From NCBI RefSeq assembly GCF_028736115.1, contig NZ_CP117877.1:62001-126000 (forward strand): a stretch of 64,000 nt of DNA, read 5' to 3'. Below the pieces are notes generated by a model. It had not been told where the DNA came from and did not search any database. It saw only the letters and a program-made list of their open reading frames with translations. Below are positions 17,484-27,024 of this stretch, piece after piece. Source of the stretch: Mucilaginibacter sp. KACC 22063. Its GTDB lineage: Bacteria > Bacteroidota > Bacteroidia > Sphingobacteriales > Sphingobacteriaceae. The position numbers were made by a program, and so were the translations under genes. Position 1 is the stretch's first letter, and each line of letters opens with the position of its first letter.

Positions 17484-18689
17484 ATGAGTTTAAAGTTTTC
17501 TTCTTTTGTTTGTGCTGTTGTTCTTTTAGCATCCTGTTCTTCAAAGCCATCCTCAACCGGCAATGCCAATGCGGTAAAACTGCCGCCTGTGGATACTGCT
17601 CAGCTTTTGAAATACGACCCTAAGCATGCCGATGCCCGGATTAATGAAATTATGCAGAACCTGCATAAAAAAAGTGGTTTCAACGGCAATGTGCTGGTGG
17701 CTAAAAAAGGCAAAATATTGTATGAAAACTCATTTGGCTGGGCTAACTATCTTACCCGCGACAGCCTGAAAATAAACTCGCGTTTTGAACTGGCTTCTGT
17801 TTCCAAAACCATGACATCAACCGCTATTATGATGTTGATGGAGCGTGGAAAGCTGAAACTTGATCAGGATGTGCGTGCCTTTTTTCCGGATTTCCCTTAC
17901 GAAGGCGTAACCATTCGCCTGCTGCTTACGCACCGCTCGGGGATGATGAACTATGTATATTTTACAGACGATATCTATCGCAAAGAGCACCGAAACCAGC
18001 GCAAAGGGCTTACCAATGCCGAAGAAATGGCGCTTATTGCGCAATACAAACCGCACCCGTTTAACAAACCTAACGTAAGGTTTTTGTATAACAACTCTAA
18101 CTTTATGGTTCTGGGGTCGATCATTGAAAAAGTGACTGGTATGCCTTATGCCCAGTTTATGAAAGAGAATATCTTTAAACCAGCCGGCATGATGCATACG
18201 GATGTTTACTCAAAGGCTACGTATGAGAAAATTCCGGTTGATGTTGTTGGGCACGACCGTAACAGCTGGCGCTATTCGGTAGCCCAGAACTTTTTGGATG
18301 GCCCGGTGGGTGATAAAGGTATTTACAGCACCGTTGGCGACCTTTATTTATTTGACCGCGCCATGCGCCAGAACAGATTGATCAGCGCGGCTTCACAAGA
18401 CTCGGCTTATACGCCGCGTAACCCGATGGTACGCGGGCATTTTAATTATGGCTACGGCTGGCGTATTTTCGAAAGCCCTGGCCAGAAAGTGGTATACCAT
18501 ACAGGATGGTGGCACGGTTTCAGGCACATTTATCTGCGCGATCTTAAAAACGATATCACTATTGTATTGTTAGGGAACTTAGTGAACGGCAGCTTGTTGC
18601 ATCTTGATGAACTGTTTAAAGCCACAGGAATGCCCGTGGTACGAAAAGGCGCTTATAGTGGCAACGGAGATACTGCCGAGGATCAATAG
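17484..18689 (+). CDS. Beta-lactamase-fold serine hydrolase, lipoprotein
   Basis: 401 residues. Lipobox LLASCS in the first 20 residues anchors it to a membrane. The class C beta-lactamase/DD-peptidase set is present: SVSK (Ser105, Lys108), YNN (Tyr202), and HTG at 339-341 in the place of KTG. Family members include D-alanyl-D-alanine carboxypeptidases, esterases and D-aminopeptidases; sequence alone does not choose. RLLLTHRSGM is the usual loop of these proteins. Monocistronic, with a dispersed repeat just after the stop. Confidence 0.92.
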   Translation: MSLKFSSFVCAVVLLASCSSKPSSTGNANAVKLPPVDTAQLLKYDPKHADARINEIMQNLHKKSGFNGNVLVAKKGKILYENSFGWANYLTRDSLKINSRFELASVSKTMTSTAIMMLMERGKLKLDQDVRAFFPDFPYEGVTIRLLLTHRSGMMNYVYFTDDIYRKEHRNQRKGLTNAEEMALIAQYKPHPFNKPNVRFLYNNSNFMVLGSIIEKVTGMPYAQFMKENIFKPAGMMHTDVYSKATYEKIPVDVVGHDRNSWRYSVAQNFLDGPVGDKGIYSTVGDLYLFDRAMRQNRLISAASQDSAYTPRNPMVRGHFNYGYGWRIFESPGQKVVYHTGWWHGFRHIYLRDLKNDITIVLLGNLVNGSLLHLDELFKATGMPVVRKGAYSGNGDTAEDQ

Positions 18690-18696
18690 TTTAAAC

Positions 18697-18724
18697 GAGA
18701 GTCAATAGACAAGAATCAAGATTG
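18697..18724 (+). repeat. AGTCAAGAATC-type short repeat
   Basis: GAGTCAATAGACAAGAATCA followed by AGATT, in the gap before the YbaB gene. Similar phrases occur at 41441-41475 and, inverted, at 62249-62280. Confidence 0.55.
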
Positions 18725-18766
18725 GGTTAAAATTGCCAAATCATCAAATTAGCTAATTGGATTACT

Positions 18767-19081
18767 ATGTTCGATAAAATATTTGAAGCACAACAAAAAG
18801 CAGGCGAAGCCAAACAACGCCTGGATAATATTGAAGTAACCGGCACAGCCGAAGGCGGTAAGATCACCGTAGTGGCAAATGCCAACAAAGCGGTGAAATC
18901 AATAAACATTGATGAAGAGTTTTTTAAAGGCGCCGATCGTGAAGAGATAGAAGAACTTTTGGTAGTAGCCTTAAATAAAGCCTTTGAGCAAGCAGAAAAT
19001 GTAAGCCAGGCAGAAATGGCTGCTATGACCAAAGATATGTTTGGCGGATTAGGAGGCTTAGGCAACCTTTTTGGCAAATAA
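18767..19081 (+). CDS. YbaB/EbfC family nucleoid-associated protein
   Basis: 104 residues. YbaB dimers bind DNA and compact the nucleoid. The sequence has the family pattern: N-terminal helix (MFDKIFEAQQKAGEAKQRLDN), a central sheet (GGKITVVANANKAVKSINID), a helix with DREEIEELLVVALNKAFEQA, and a glycine-rich tail (FGGLGGLGNLFGK). In many bacteria ybaB follows dnaX and precedes recR; here it stands between a serine hydrolase and a UPF0173 hydrolase. Confidence 0.92.
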   Translation: MFDKIFEAQQKAGEAKQRLDNIEVTGTAEGGKITVVANANKAVKSINIDEEFFKGADREEIEELLVVALNKAFEQAENVSQAEMAAMTKDMFGGLGGLGNLFGK

Positions 19082-19114
19082 GAGTATTATCTAAAAAACA
19101 ACTACTGACATTTT

Positions 19115-19792
19115 ATGAAAGCAACATTTTACGGACAGGCAACAATTATGCTTGAAACGGGCGGCAAAAAATTATTGTTCGATCCGTTTATTACACCAAA
19201 CCCACAGGCAAGCCATATAGATATTACCAGCTTAAAACCTGATTATATTTTAATAAGCCACGGCCACGGCGACCATATTGCCGATGTAGTAGCCATTCAG
19301 AAAGACAGCGGAGCTAAAGTGATCTGTATTGCAGAAATTTCTGACTGGTTGGGTAAACAAGGTATTGAAGCGCATGGTATGAATATTGGCGGTGGCTTTA
19401 ACTTTGATTTTGGCCGTGTTAAAATGGTGAACGCCATACACTCAAGCGCATTGCCTGATGGCAGCAACGGCGGCAATCCTGCAGGTTTTGTAATTTATAG
19501 CAACGAGGGTAAAAACGTGTACTTTGCCGGTGATACAGCCCTTACTTATGATATGAAATTATTAGCTGACGATAACATCGATTGGGCTATACTACCAATA
19601 GGCGACAATTATACCATGGGTGTTGATGATGCGATAAAAGCCGCAGGCTTTGTTGATTGCAACAATGTAATCGGCGTACATTATGATACCTTCCCGGTAA
19701 TTAAAATTGATAAAGAAGAAGCGCGTGAGAAATTTATTAAGGCAGGTATAAACATACAATTGCCAGGCCTTGGCGAAAGCGTTGATTTGTAA
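19115..19792 (+). CDS. UPF0173 metal-dependent hydrolase
   Basis: 225 residues, metallo-beta-lactamase fold. Metal ligands HGHGDH at 49-54, a middle histidine (NAIHSSALPDG), an aspartate in YFAGDTALTYDMKLL and a late histidine in VIGVHYDTFP. UPF0173 members are similar in length and lack a known physiological substrate. It lies 33 bases after ybaB and probably shares its transcript; a strong terminator follows. Confidence 0.93.
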   Translation: MKATFYGQATIMLETGGKKLLFDPFITPNPQASHIDITSLKPDYILISHGHGDHIADVVAIQKDSGAKVICIAEISDWLGKQGIEAHGMNIGGGFNFDFGRVKMVNAIHSSALPDGSNGGNPAGFVIYSNEGKNVYFAGDTALTYDMKLLADDNIDWAILPIGDNYTMGVDDAIKAAGFVDCNNVIGVHYDTFPVIKIDKEEAREKFIKAGINIQLPGLGESVDL

Positions 19793-19810
19793 TCGCACAT
19801 GATATTAAAA

Positions 19811-19845
19811 AAGCAGGGCGCACCCATAAGGTGCGCCTTTGTTGT
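19811..19845 (+). terminator. Terminator after the UPF0173 gene
   Basis: GGCGCACC and GGTGCGCC (19817-19837) pair around CATAA and lead into TTTGTTGTTT. Confidence 0.82.
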
Positions 19846-19896
19846 TTATAGCAGCCATGCAGATTGCTTAAAATAGAGCAGCGGCTATTTTTTTGT

Positions 19897-19904
19897 TACA
19901 TTTG
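19897..19904 (+). promoter_or_regulatory. Candidate -7 box (TACATTTG) for glnS
   Basis: TAnnTTTG match 21 bases before the glnS ATG; -33 box unclear. Confidence 0.5.
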
Positions 19905-19925
19905 TAATCAAGATATTTTGAATTT

Positions 19926-21584
19926 ATGAGCGAGGAAAGATCGTTAAATTTTATTGAGGAGATTGTTGAAGAGGACCTGAGAGAGGGCAAACATAACGGG
20001 CGTGTACTAACACGTTTCCCGCCGGAGCCTAACGGGTACCTGCATATTGGCCATGCCAAGTCTATTTGTTTAAACTTTGGACTTGCACAGAAATATAACG
20101 GACAGACCAATCTTCGTTTTGACGATACCAACCCGGTTACAGAAGATACCGAGTATGTTGAAAGCATAAAAGAAGACGTGCGCTGGTTAGGTTTTAACTG
20201 GGCCAATGAACTTTATGCTTCTGACTATTTTGATATAATATATGCTTTCGCGCTTGACCTGATCCGTAAAGGCCTGGCTTATGTTGACGATAGTACAGCC
20301 GAAGAAATTGCCGCACAAAAAGGTACGCCAACAGAACCAGGTACGCCAAATCAATATCGCAGCCGCAGCGTGGAGGAAAACCTGCGCCTGTTTGAGGAAA
20401 TGAAGGATGGCAAATATCCTGATGGAGCAAAGGTGCTGCGTGCAAAGCTTGACCTTGCTTCGCCTAATATGCACATGCGCGACCCGATCATGTACCGCAT
20501 TAAACATGCACGCCACCACCGCACGGGCGATAAATGGTGCATCTATCCGATGTACGATTTTGCCCACGGACAGTCGGACGCTATTGAGGAGATTACCCAC
20601 TCTATCTGTACGTTAGAGTTTATCCCCCACCGCCCGTTGTACGAATGGTTTATCGAAAAACTGGAGATCTTCCCATCGCGCCAGTATGAATTTGCGCGCC
20701 TTAACCTTAACTATACCGTAATGAGCAAGCGCAAGCTGCTTCAGTTGGTTAACGAAGGCCACGTAGAGGATTGGGACGATCCGCGTATGCCGACCATCAG
20801 CGGTTTGCGCCGCCGTGGCTATACCCCTGCTTCTATCCGCGATTTCTGTGAGCGTATCGGTGTTGCCAAACGGGAGAATATTATTGAAGTAAGCTTACTC
20901 GAGTTTTGTATTCGCGAAGACCTGAATAAAACCGCATGGCGCCGTATGGGTGTTCTTGATCCTATAAAGCTGGTGATCACTAACTATCCGGAAGGGCAAA
21001 CCGAAACCCTGCATGGTGAAAACAACCCCGAAGTTGAAGGTGGCGAAGGCGGCCGCGACATTCCTTTCAGCCGCGAACTTTGGATAGAGCGCGAAGACTT
21101 TATGGAAATTCCGCCTAAAAAGTTTTTCCGCTTAGGCCCGGGTTTAATGGTGCGCTTAAAACATGCTTACATTATTAAATGCGAAGACTTTGTTAAAGAT
21201 GCCGAAGGCAACGTAACCGAGATCCATTGTTCTTATATCCCGGAGTCTAAATCCGGACAGGATACCAGCGGTATCAATGTAAAAGGTACCATCCACTGGG
21301 TAAGTGTTCCGCATGCAAAAACTGCTGAAGTACGCTTATATGACCGCCTTTTCCGTGTGGAAGATCCGGCCAATGAAGAGGGCGACTTTAAAGAATATTT
21401 AAACCCCGACAGCCTGAGTATTATCAATGCTTACATTGAGCCTGATTTAGCCAACGCGCAACCGGGCAAAGGCTATCAATTTATCCGTAAAGGCTACTTT
21501 ACTATAGATACTAAACACGCTACCGCCGATAAACTGGTATTCAACCGTACCGTTACACTAAAAGACGGCTGGACAAAGAAATAA
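19926..21584 (+). CDS. glnS: Glutaminyl-tRNA synthetase
   Basis: 552 residues, the usual GlnRS length. Class I signatures: HIGH at 40-43 in [15 protein letters not shown] and the KMSKS equivalent VMSKRK near 266-270. GlnRS rather than GluRS is indicated by the PEPNG opening, the [15 protein letters not shown] block and the two-beta-barrel C-terminal half (residues about 340-552). It loads tRNA-Gln directly. Flanked by terminators on both sides, so monocistronic. Confidence 0.97.
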   Translation: MSEERSLNFIEEIVEEDLREGKHNGRVLTRFPPEPNGYLHIGHAKSICLNFGLAQKYNGQTNLRFDDTNPVTEDTEYVESIKEDVRWLGFNWANELYASDYFDIIYAFALDLIRKGLAYVDDSTAEEIAAQKGTPTEPGTPNQYRSRSVEENLRLFEEMKDGKYPDGAKVLRAKLDLASPNMHMRDPIMYRIKHARHHRTGDKWCIYPMYDFAHGQSDAIEEITHSICTLEFIPHRPLYEWFIEKLEIFPSRQYEFARLNLNYTVMSKRKLLQLVNEGHVEDWDDPRMPTISGLRRRGYTPASIRDFCERIGVAKRENIIEVSLLEFCIREDLNKTAWRRMGVLDPIKLVITNYPEGQTETLHGENNPEVEGGEGGRDIPFSRELWIEREDFMEIPPKKFFRLGPGLMVRLKHAYIIKCEDFVKDAEGNVTEIHCSYIPESKSGQDTSGINVKGTIHWVSVPHAKTAEVRLYDRLFRVEDPANEEGDFKEYLNPDSLSIINAYIEPDLANAQPGKGYQFIRKGYFTIDTKHATADKLVFNRTVTLKDGWTKK

Positions 21585-21602
21585 GCGCATGTAGCTATAA
21601 TG

Positions 21603-21634
21603 AAGCCTGTGGGAAATCCTCACAGGCTTTTTTA
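21603..21634. terminator. Terminator after glnS (also faces the convergent gene)
   Basis: AAGCCTGTG pairs with CACAGGCTT, followed by TTTTTT. Confidence 0.85.
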
Positions 21635-21653
21635 ATGTAGCAATCCTGTATAA

Positions 21654-22052
21654 CTATGCCGATGTGTTTTTACTGCTCGGATGAGTCGAAAATATGATCC
21701 AGAATATAACAGCAAATACGCAATAACAGCCGGTAATAACCATGATTACTAACGGTGCCTGATGGTTCTTTATCACAAATTTTACTAATGCAGCAGCGCC
21801 TGCAAAAAAATGTAACAGGTTAGCGATTGAAATAGGGCGATTGTAAATGCCGCCGATTATTGCGCCTTTGGCCATCCAGTTAAGTATGGCAAAGCCGCAG
21901 TACATAGCACCTAATAGTTGTGTAAGTATTTGAAGAATTGGTGAGTTGGCAATGCCCATTAAGCTTGTAAAGCTTTCGGGTGCAAAGCTTAAAGTAATAC
22001 CGATAGCAGCTAAGAAAATAGCGCTTACGGTCATGATTAATTTAGTGTTCAT
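21654..22052 (-). CDS. Small four-helix membrane protein, unknown
   Basis: 132 residues with four hydrophobic segments (about 5-25, 40-62, 75-93, 97-120) joined by very short loops. No motif I can name. It resembles many small uncharacterised Bacteroidota integral membrane proteins in length and layout. It is a lone minus-strand gene between glnS and the glycosylase and must have its own promoter, which I could not identify. Confidence 0.75.
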   Translation of the reverse strand: MNTKLIMTVSAIFLAAIGITLSFAPESFTSLMGIANSPILQILTQLLGAMYCGFAILNWMAKGAIIGGIYNRPISIANLLHFFAGAAALVKFVIKNHQAPLVIMVITGCYCVFAVIFWIIFSTHPSSKNTSA

Positions 22053-22110
22053 GTAATTTAATTAGGGATGATAAACATATTGATAAATAGCGATATGTTT
22101 ACGTTTAATC

Positions 22111-22746
22111 ATGCACAATCGCTTCGATCATTCTAATTACCATCAAATCTGCGATAGCCTGGCAGCCAAAGATGCTGATCTGGCGATGATACTTGATCGC
22201 TTTGGCTATCCGCCGTTATGGTCGAGGCCAAACACGTTTGAATCGTTGGTGCATATCATATTGGAACAGCAGGTGTCGCTGGCATCGGCATTGTCAGCTT
22301 TAAATAAATTGAGAGAACGGATACAGCAAATTACACCTGCCCGGTTCCTGCTTTTAACAGATGAAGAATTAAAAGCCTGTTATTTCAGCAGGCAGAAAAC
22401 GGCTTATGTACGTTACCTTGCCGAAGCCTTGTTAAGCGGGCAGTTAAATTTATCGGAACTGGAAGTGCTAACCGATGATGCGGTGAGAAACAAGCTCACA
22501 GCATTAAAAGGCATAGGTAACTGGACTGCCGACGTATACCTGATGTTTGTATTGCAACGTGCTGACGTCTTCCCGGTTGGTGACCTAGCTGCTGTTAACG
22601 CCCTTAAAGAAGTTAAAGGGTTGTTAAAAGATACGCCGAGAGAGGTGCTGATTGATGCAGCTAATGAATGGCAGCCTTATCGTACCGTGGCTACCATGAT
22701 GCTGTGGCATTATTATTTAAGTATTCGCAAAAAGCAAATGTCATAA
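22111..22746 (+). CDS. DNA-3-methyladenine glycosylase II family (AlkA-like)
   Basis: 211 residues, HhH-GPD superfamily. The hairpin is LTALKGIGNWTADVYLMF and the catalytic aspartate is Asp158 in PVGDLAA. The absence of a lysine in the IGNWTA position argues for a monofunctional glycosylase rather than a glycosylase/lyase. It excises alkylated bases such as 3-methyladenine to begin base excision repair. It lacks the N-terminal domain of E. coli AlkA, as is usual for short versions. It is the first of several repair genes in the next 10 kb. Confidence 0.92.
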   Translation: MHNRFDHSNYHQICDSLAAKDADLAMILDRFGYPPLWSRPNTFESLVHIILEQQVSLASALSALNKLRERIQQITPARFLLLTDEELKACYFSRQKTAYVRYLAEALLSGQLNLSELEVLTDDAVRNKLTALKGIGNWTADVYLMFVLQRADVFPVGDLAAVNALKEVKGLLKDTPREVLIDAANEWQPYRTVATMMLWHYYLSIRKKQMS

Positions 22747-22843
22747 AATACCTGATTATTAGACGCTTGCTTCTCAATTGTTTTATATTAATTATTGGCT
22801 TATATTTACAAAGTAATGATGAGCAAAGTCATTTTGTAACCCT

Positions 22844-22851
22844 TATATTTG
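22844..22851 (+). promoter_or_regulatory. Candidate -7 box (TATATTTG)
   Basis: TAnnTTTG match 38 bases before the ATG at 22890; no -33 box at the right spacing. Confidence 0.4.
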
Positions 22852-22889
22852 CGTGCTAATTAATTGAATTAAACCCACGGGCAAAAATA

Positions 22890-23513
22890 ATGAGAATATT
22901 CTTACTTGTCTTTCTGATGGCTGTAGGTACAGGTGCATCAGCTCAATGGCGAATTTTCAAAAAACACGAACGTTTCCCGCAAATTCCGCAGGTTGTCGAC
23001 AATTCGTTCACCCGCTTTACCAGGTATAGCATCGATAAAGTGAGCAAGTTGCCATCGGCAAAGGTTTCGCGCAGCGATTACAGCCTGGAGCTTGAAGAAA
23101 ACTATGTGATGAAAACGGCTCAGCATAACATGCGTTTCCGCGTTTATGACGAAGCCAGTTATAACTTTAGTAACCTTGCCCAGCTATATCTGCAACAAAA
23201 CCGCTACTCTGAAGCAAAATGGTTTTTTCTGCAAAGCAACAATATTTCACGCCAGCAAAATAATGATAAGCTTACCATTGCCAACCTCGTATGGCTGGCA
23301 GGTATAAAATCAGAGATTGGCGATTTTAAACTGGCACAACAAGACCTGACCGAGGCACGCCAGATGGCTTCCTCACATGGCTGGCATGAAGATATAGCCA
23401 TGGTTGACCAGAAACTGAAATATATCCAGAGCCACCGTGTAACCACAAAAGTAGAATTACGCTATGCGGGCAGCATCCCGGTAGGCGAAACAAATACAGT
23501 TGTTGTTGACTAA
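22890..23513 (+). CDS. Secreted TPR-like protein, unknown
   Basis: 207 residues, signal peptide ending ASAQ. The middle (about 85-175) has two or three helical pairs of TPR type: SYNFSNLAQLYLQQNRYSEA, ANLVWLAGIKSEIGDFKLAQ and the following helix pair. The C-terminus (KVELRYAGSIPVGETNTVVVD) is not TPR-like. Probably a periplasmic scaffold; no partner can be inferred. It precedes the Prc protease but a terminator lies between them. Confidence 0.78.
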   Translation: MRIFLLVFLMAVGTGASAQWRIFKKHERFPQIPQVVDNSFTRFTRYSIDKVSKLPSAKVSRSDYSLELEENYVMKTAQHNMRFRVYDEASYNFSNLAQLYLQQNRYSEAKWFFLQSNNISRQQNNDKLTIANLVWLAGIKSEIGDFKLAQQDLTEARQMASSHGWHEDIAMVDQKLKYIQSHRVTTKVELRYAGSIPVGETNTVVVD

Positions 23514-23583
23514 GTTGTAAACCTGTTTGCAAACTTATCGTTACGGCTAAAACATTATTCGGTAATATTTTATTAGTAGATAC

Positions 23584-23611
23584 GAGACAGCTTTGTAGCT
23601 GTCTCTTTTTG
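23584..23611 (+). terminator. Terminator before the Prc gene
   Basis: GAGACAGCT and AGCTGTCTC pair around TTGT and run into TTTTT. Confidence 0.85.
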
Positions 23612-23682
23612 TTTACATTAGCAAAATAAAGTACTGTATTTTGATGTTTTACAACATAAGCGAATTAGAAACAGCTAAACAC

Positions 23683-25812
23683 ATGTTTAAGAAATTATAT
23701 ATTTTAGTGGTGCTGGGCGCTGCCCTTGCATGTAATGCCGCCCCAAATAAGCCTGCTCTTAAGATAGCCGGCCCCGGGGATTTACATCCCGACGAGCAAC
23801 AAAGTGTTGTTTGTAAAGAAGTTGCAGAATTAATTACCCGGTACAATTATAAAAAAGTAGCGCTTAATGATTCGTTGTCATCTATCATTTTTGATCGTTA
23901 CATCAAATCATTAGATGAGAACCATAACTACTTTTTAGCTTCGGATATCAAAAGCTTCGAGCCGTTCAGAAATATACTGGATGATGATATTAAAGACGGC
24001 AACCTTAACGATGTCTTCTACATTTTTAATGTTTATAAAAAACGTTATAACGAGCACATCAGCTATTCGTTAGCCCATCTTAATGATAATTTCGATTTCA
24101 ATAAGAACGAAACTTTCACGTATGACCGTGATAGCCTGCCATGGGTAGCCAGCCAGGCTGATATGGATAATTTGTGGACTAAGCGTGTAAAGTATGACAT
24201 GCTTAATCTTAAACTGGCAAGTGCCGACATGGCAAAAAATAAGGAGACGTTAAAAAAACGATATAACAACCTTTTAAGCCAGTCGAATAAATTATCAAAC
24301 CAGGATGTATTGCAGGTATTTATGGATGCCCTTACCAACGCCATAGATCCGCACACCAGTTACTTTAACCCGGCAAATGCGGCTGAGTTTAATATAGATA
24401 TGTCGCGCTCGCTTGAGGGTATTGGTGCAACATTAGGTTCAGAGAATGAATACATTACTATCAAATCAATTGTGCCGGGTGGCCCTGCTGATAAAAGCCA
24501 CCAGATTAATATTGATGACCGTATTGTAGGTGTAGCGCAAGGTAAGGCTGGCGAGTTTCAGGATATTGTGGGCTGGCGTGTAGATAATGCCATTACGCTT
24601 ATCCGCGGTGCAAAAGGTACATTAGTACGTTTAAAGATATTGCCTAAAGGCAGAAGCGCTGCCGAGCCAAAAATAGTAAGCATTGTTCGCGAAAAGATTA
24701 TTCTGAAAGATCAGTCGGCTAAGAAAGAAATCCGTACCTATAATGAAAACGGCAAAACAGTTAAGATCGGTGTAATTTCTGTACCGGCATTTTACCTGGA
24801 TTTTGCTGCTTACAAAGCAGGCGACCCTAACTATAAAAGCACCACCCGCGATGTTAAGTTAATACTGGACACCCTTAAACGCGAAGGCGTTGAAGGTGTG
24901 GTGATGGACCTGCGTCAAAATGGTGGTGGCTCGCTGATAGAAGCGGTTGACCTTACCGGCTTATTTATCAAAACCGGACCTGTTGTGCAGGTACGCGATA
25001 CACGTAATAAAGTAGAAGTAGACCAGGATGAAGATCCGGGTATTGCATGGAGCGGCCCATTAGCTGTTTTAACTGACCGTTTCAGCGCTTCGGCATCTGA
25101 GATTTTTAGCGGCGCTATTCAGGATTATGGCCGTGGATTAATCATCGGTACACAAACCTATGGTAAGGGTACTGTGCAAAGCGTTATCGACCTTGACCAG
25201 GTGATCAGCCCGTCTATCAAAGATATGCTGGCTAACCTTACTCAAAAGAATAACAGCAAGGCTCCGGGTGCGCTTTCTAAATTTGGCCAGCTTAACCTTA
25301 CCATGGCTAAGTTTTACCGTATTAGTGGTGGTTCTACCCAGCATAAAGGTGTAACACCAGATATTACTTATCCTGCTATTATTTCACTACAAAAATATGG
25401 TGAGGATACTGAGCCTTCTGCCCTGCCTTATGACATGATCCAGCCAAGCACCTATACTAAGGTTGGTGATTTTAGCCAGGTATTGCCGCAATTGCGCAAA
25501 ATGCACGACGACCGCATGGCTAACAGCGCCAGTTATAAATATCTGCTTGAAGATATTGCTGAAATGAAGAAACGTGAAGCAGAGAAAAGCATCACCTTAA
25601 ATGAAACGCAGCTGAAGCAGCAGCGCGACAGCGACGAGCAGAAAGCCTTTGAGCGCAATAATCAACGCCGCGTGGCTTTAGGGTTGCAGCCTCTTAAAAA
25701 GGGACAAACTGCGCCCAAAAATGAAGATCTTGACTTCTTAAAAATAGAAACAGGACAAATACTTACAGATTACATCACTTTGGGTAATAAGCTTACACGA
25801 GCTAATCCGTAA
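23683..25812 (+). CDS. prc: Carboxy-terminal processing protease (Prc/Tsp, S41)
   Basis: 709 residues from the ATG at 23683, which starts a signal peptide (MFKKLYILVVLGAALACNAA); an in-frame TTG at 23641 is too far upstream. Periplasmic or lipid-anchored protease that degrades proteins by their C-terminus. N-terminal domain about 30-225, PDZ about 230-325 (LEGIGATLGSENEYITIKSI), S41 core with Ser470 in FSASASEIF and Lys495 in YGKGTVQ forming the Ser-Lys dyad, and the helical C-terminal Tsp-type domain. Length and architecture fit Prc/Tsp rather than the shorter CtpA type. Confidence 0.95.
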   Translation: MFKKLYILVVLGAALACNAAPNKPALKIAGPGDLHPDEQQSVVCKEVAELITRYNYKKVALNDSLSSIIFDRYIKSLDENHNYFLASDIKSFEPFRNILDDDIKDGNLNDVFYIFNVYKKRYNEHISYSLAHLNDNFDFNKNETFTYDRDSLPWVASQADMDNLWTKRVKYDMLNLKLASADMAKNKETLKKRYNNLLSQSNKLSNQDVLQVFMDALTNAIDPHTSYFNPANAAEFNIDMSRSLEGIGATLGSENEYITIKSIVPGGPADKSHQINIDDRIVGVAQGKAGEFQDIVGWRVDNAITLIRGAKGTLVRLKILPKGRSAAEPKIVSIVREKIILKDQSAKKEIRTYNENGKTVKIGVISVPAFYLDFAAYKAGDPNYKSTTRDVKLILDTLKREGVEGVVMDLRQNGGGSLIEAVDLTGLFIKTGPVVQVRDTRNKVEVDQDEDPGIAWSGPLAVLTDRFSASASEIFSGAIQDYGRGLIIGTQTYGKGTVQSVIDLDQVISPSIKDMLANLTQKNNSKAPGALSKFGQLNLTMAKFYRISGGSTQHKGVTPDITYPAIISLQKYGEDTEPSALPYDMIQPSTYTKVGDFSQVLPQLRKMHDDRMANSASYKYLLEDIAEMKKREAEKSITLNETQLKQQRDSDEQKAFERNNQRRVALGLQPLKKGQTAPKNEDLDFLKIETGQILTDYITLGNKLTRANP

Positions 25813-25834
25813 CAGTAATTCTAATAAATATTTA

Positions 25835-25870
25835 AAAGGTCCGCAGGCGAAAGCTATGCGGGCCTTTTTG
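25835..25870 (+). terminator. Terminator after prc
   Basis: AAAGGTCCGCA and TGCGGGCCTTT pair (one G-U) and end in TTTTT. Confidence 0.83.
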
Positions 25871-25908
25871 CTTTTCAAACCAAACCCCCATTGTGCGGTT
25901 ATGGTAAT

Positions 25909-27024
25909 ATGGCTAAACGTCCACTGCTCGAATTTACCGATAAAGGCATTTACTGTGCCAGGGGGAAGTTTTATATAGACCCCTGGAAGCCTGTGAACGA
26001 TGCAGTGATTACGCATGCCCACTCAGACCATGCCTATATGGGGCATAAGCATTACCTGGCGCATCATTTGTCGCGCGAGGTGCTGTATTATCGCCTGGGA
26101 GAAATCCAATTACAGACTGTTGAATATGGAGAGACGGTTTATAAAAATGGTGTAGAGATAACGCTGTTCCCCGCCGGGCATGTAATTGGGTCGGCACAGG
26201 TACGCGTAGCCAGTAAAGGAGAAGTGTGGGTGGTGTCCGGGGATTATAAAACCGAAGATGACGGCGTTTGCACACCATTTGAGCCTGTAAATTGCCATCA
26301 TTTTATTTCTGAATGTACATTTGGTATGCCGGTTTACCAATGGAAGCCGCAAGTACAGTTGTTTGAGGATATGAACAATTGGTGGCGCAGTAACCTGGAG
26401 AACGGATTGGCTACAGTGGTAGTCGGTTATTCGCTGGGTAAAGCGCAGCGTATACTGCAAAACCTTGATCTTTTCAACGGTAAAGTATTTACGCACGGTG
26501 TGATTGAAAACACCAATGAGGCTTTGCGCCGAAATGGCATTCAGTTAAATCCTACAGAACGCATTACCGCAACAACGCCAAAAGAGGAAGTTAGGAAAGG
26601 GATTGTTATCGCCCCTCCATCATCAGTAGGCACACCTTGGATGCGTAAATTTCAGCCTTACAGCTTTGGGTATTGCTCTGGCTGGATGGCCATTCGCGGA
26701 GCTAAACGCCGCCGCGCAGCCGACCGGGGCTTTGTGCTGTCGGACCATGCCGACTGGAATGGGCTTGTAAGCGCCATTGATGCTACCGGCTGCGAAAAGG
26801 TATACCTTACCCACGGTTACACGGCTTCGTTTACGCGTTATTTAAATGAGATAGGATTTGATGCTCACGAAGTGCATACCTTATACGGCGGTGAAGAAGA
26901 AGATACCTCATCAAATTCGTCAGAAAATAAAGATCAGGAAATAACTTCTGATATTGTAAAAGAAGAAAGTAAAGTCCTCTCCTTTGGAGAGGATTTAGGT
27001 GAGGTTGGGGGCTCTATTAAATGA
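25909..27024 (+). CDS. Ligase-associated DNA exonuclease (metallo-beta-lactamase fold)
   Basis: 371 residues from the ATG at 25909 (MAKRPLLEFTDKG). MBL and beta-CASP-like architecture: THAHSDHAY at 35-43 (HxHxDH), HVIGSAQVRV, VVSGDYK, and late SDHADW with His280. In Mycobacteria and Proteobacteria this family is coded beside an ATP-dependent ligase, Lhr-type helicase and PdeM endonuclease, and is implicated in DNA damage response. Here it overlaps the ligase gene by four bases (atga). The last ~43 residues form an acidic Ser-rich tail outside the catalytic fold; its final part (bases 26971-27010) is a copy of an intergenic hairpin repeat read in frame. Confidence 0.93.
   Translation: MAKRPLLEFTDKGIYCARGKFYIDPWKPVNDAVITHAHSDHAYMGHKHYLAHHLSREVLYYRLGEIQLQTVEYGETVYKNGVEITLFPAGHVIGSAQVRVASKGEVWVVSGDYKTEDDGVCTPFEPVNCHHFISECTFGMPVYQWKPQVQLFEDMNNWWRSNLENGLATVVVGYSLGKAQRILQNLDLFNGKVFTHGVIENTNEALRRNGIQLNPTERITATTPKEEVRKGIVIAPPSSVGTPWMRKFQPYSFGYCSGWMAIRGAKRRRAADRGFVLSDHADWNGLVSAIDATGCEKVYLTHGYTASFTRYLNEIGFDAHEVHTLYGGEEEDTSSNSSENKDQEITSDIVKEESKVLSFGEDLGEVGGSIK
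26971..27010 (+). repeat. CCTCTCC hairpin repeat inside the exonuclease coding end
   Basis: AAAGTCCTCTCCTTTGGAGA then GGATTTAGGTGAGGTTGGGG. CCTCTCC pairs with GGAGAGG. It matches the minus-strand reading of the repeat at 11645-11678 outside the loop, but here it encodes the C-terminal residues KVLSFGEDLGEVGG. Confidence 0.8.
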
